DNA of 64,000 nucleotides from Porphyra umbilicalis (Eukaryota > Rhodophyta > Bangiophyceae > Bangiales > Bangiaceae). The stretch lies in the NCBI GenBank assembly GCA_002049455.2, contig KV919071.1, positions 1 to 64,000 of the forward strand, read 5' to 3'. A model generated the notes under the pieces. It did not search any database. It saw only the letters and a program-made list of their open reading frames with translations, and was not told the origin of the DNA. Shown piece after piece: positions 62,742 to 64,000 of this stretch (position 1 is its first letter; each line of letters starts with the position of its first letter). The position numbers were made by a program, and so were the translations under genes.

Positions 62742-63293
62742 ATGACGCGCGGTGGGTGGCGGCCGGCAGGCCGGTTGACCCTCTTTGCGGCCGCCGCCGT
62801 CGCGATTGCCCTCCTCGGCGCCGTCGTTGCCGGCCGGCCAGCCGCGGCGACCGCGGCGACGGCGTCCCACACCGCGGTCGGCGGCGTTCCCTTCCCCCCC
62901 GCCGCTACGGTGCGCCAAGACGAGGGCGACGAGGAGGTGCCGACGCCGACGACCGACGAGGACGAGGAGGCGGCGGTGGCGGCGGTGGCGGACCCGTCGT
63001 CAACGCCGACATCGACGCCGACGCCCGACGAGGAGGAGGCGGCGGCGGCGGCGGCGGCCGGCGTCGACGTGACGCCGACGCCGACGCCGACGGCCGAGGC
63101 GGACGTGACGCCCGCCGTGCTCGGCGTCGACGATGGGGAGCCCGTGGTCGAGGAAAAGGGCGGCGGCAACGGCTTTATCAAATTCATCGGCATTGCCGTT
63201 GCGGTGGTGGTCGTGCCCATCGCCCTCTTTTTCCTGATCAAGCGGTGTTCGCCGGCGGCGCGCGCGCCCGCCGAGCCGTATGAGTTTGCCTAG
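62742..63293 (+). CDS. Type I single-pass membrane protein with acidic Pro/Thr-rich ectodomain
   Basis: 183 residues from the ATG at 62742 (MTRGGWRPAGRLTLFAAAAV). A signal peptide is clear: RLTLFAAAAVAIALLGAVVA then GRPAAATAAT. The ectodomain is rich in Thr, Pro, Asp and Glu with PTPTP-type repeats (TPTTDEDEE, SSTPTSTPTPDEEE, DVTPTPTPTAEADV), suited to O-glycosylation or to a cell-wall/mucilage contact role. A membrane span follows (FIKFIGIAVAVVVVPIALFF), then a short basic tail (LIKRCSPAARAPAEPYEFA), where PYEF could act as a sorting motif. No known family. A farther upstream non-ATG opening of the frame is ignored because the signal peptide begins here. Confidence 0.72.
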   Translation: MTRGGWRPAGRLTLFAAAAVAIALLGAVVAGRPAAATAATASHTAVGGVPFPPAATVRQDEGDEEVPTPTTDEDEEAAVAAVADPSSTPTSTPTPDEEEAAAAAAAGVDVTPTPTPTAEADVTPAVLGVDDGEPVVEEKGGGNGFIKFIGIAVAVVVVPIALFFLIKRCSPAARAPAEPYEFA

Positions 63294-64000
63294 GGGGCGG
63301 AGGCGACGGGGGACTAGGGGGGGGGGGGGGAGGGGAGTGGAGATGGGGGGGTGGGGGGGGCAGAGAGGCGCGTGACGCCGTTTTGTTTTGGATGCTGGCG
63401 GCCGTAGGGGCGCGTGCGGAGGGGCTCGGTGCGGCGAACCCCGGGTGGCGGGCGGCTGTCAAACCCTTGGGCTGGGGGTCTGCGCGGGCGCGGCGGGTGG
63501 ATCGGGCGGCGCAGGCCGGCGGGTGCGCCCCGCACCCGCGTCTGTTTTTATGGGTCTTGTGCGACGTGCATTCCCGCGCCACACCAGGGGTCCGCGCCCG
63601 AGCCACGGTGGCACGGGCCGACACACCCATCCGGCACGGATCAACCGATCGCGACGTGCGGGGCGCGGGCGCCGACGCTCGTCGCGGGGTTGCACCGAAA
63701 AAAAAAAAGACGCGGGCGGCGCGCCGCCGCCCCCCGCCAGCAACCGCGGCTCGCGGGCTCCCCCCCCGCGCGGGCGCGCCCGGCGCCGCCCGACGCCCGC
63801 CCCCCCGCCGTGGCCGCCCGTCGTGCAGCGCCGCGACGCGCGCCACGGCGCGCGGCGCCGCGACGCTCGCCACGGCGCGCGGCGCCACGACGCTCGCCAC
63901 GGCGCGCGGCGCCGCGGCGGCCGCCGGTCCGTCGCCGCCGAGCGGCCGCCCGCCGCCCGCCGCCCGCCCGCCCACCACCCGCCACGCGTGCACGCACCGC
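63294..64000. other. 3' flank and GC-rich end of the window
   Basis: Contains G-runs at 63318-63330, an A-run at 63698-63709 and the 27-base tandem repeat at 63826-63920. Minus-strand frames are open through to the window edge but low-complexity. A gene starting beyond 64000 cannot be excluded. Confidence 0.35.
63826..63920. repeat. 27-base tandem repeat
   Basis: About three units of GCCACGGCGCGCGGCGCC plus GCGACGCTC (starting 63842, 63869 and 63896), with a partial unit before. Read on the minus strand it gives a 9-residue repeat (AAPRAVASV), but no gene context supports coding. Confidence 0.8.

Noticed and set aside
1-64000. tRNA, rRNA, CRISPR or bacterial operon features
   Set aside because: I looked for cloverleaf-like and rRNA-conserved strings and for regular spacer-repeat arrays and saw none; the gene style is eukaryotic.
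1-64000. LTR retroelement or viral capsid/integrase coding regions
   Set aside because: No reverse transcriptase, integrase, capsid or long terminal repeat was recognised in any frame; all mobile DNA found here is of the cut-and-paste type.

Overview
The window is a 64 kb piece of a very GC-rich eukaryotic nuclear genome. Genes are mostly single-exon and lie on both strands. Several products begin with plastid-transit-like leaders, and the one clearly spliced gene has short GT-AG introns. These traits, with alanine- and glycine-rich proteins and AT-richer transposon-laden intergenic islands, fit an alga. A bangiophyte red alga (Porphyra/Pyropia type) is my best guess, but nothing in the window proves it.

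Layout. 1-10 kb: a tetraspanin (-), a hypothetical gene (-), a metallo-hydrolase-like protein (+), a plastid-targeted HHL1/DUF6523-like protein (+) and a TCF25/Rqc1 homologue (-). 10.6-12.5 kb: class II fructose-bisphosphate aldolase (-) in four exons. 12.5-17.4 kb: repeats and extremely GC-rich DNA with no gene I can defend. 17.4-22.8 kb: a pseudokinase plus Sel1-repeat protein (+), convergent with an F-box/PP2-like protein (-). 23.4-37.4 kb: a transposon island holding a 940-bp pogo/Tigger-like deletion derivative with inverted ends and TA flanks, followed immediately by two about 4.75-kb copies of one PIF/Harbinger-type element, 3.6 kb apart. 38.3-51.7 kb: host genes again, namely a plastid-type coiled-coil protein, an organellar SSB, a small plastid membrane protein, an importin-7/8-type karyopherin (-), a TLDc protein (+) and a nucleolin-like RRM/RGG protein (-). 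52.1-55.3 kb: a mosaic of inverted-repeat elements, including a 380-bp hAT MITE with an exact 8-bp target duplication. 56-63.3 kb: a hypothetical protein (-), a multi-pass membrane protein (+), a triose-phosphate/nucleotide-sugar transporter-family protein (-) and a type I membrane protein (+).

Many host genes read through two or more frames, and the switches fall at long poly-G/poly-C runs. Homology or sensible protein sequence continues on both sides, so homopolymer length error in the assembly is the simplest explanation. Coordinates for those genes are the outer limits of the coding region.

The most interesting items are: the two Harbinger copies with complementary defects (one has an intact DDE triad but a frameshifted second gene; the other has an intact second gene but a Glu-to-Val change at the third catalytic position); the helical domain + pseudokinase + Sel1 architecture; the previously unlabelled pogo and hAT derivatives; and the 35-bp terminal inverted repeats that bracket 2.35 kb at 52-54.5 kb.
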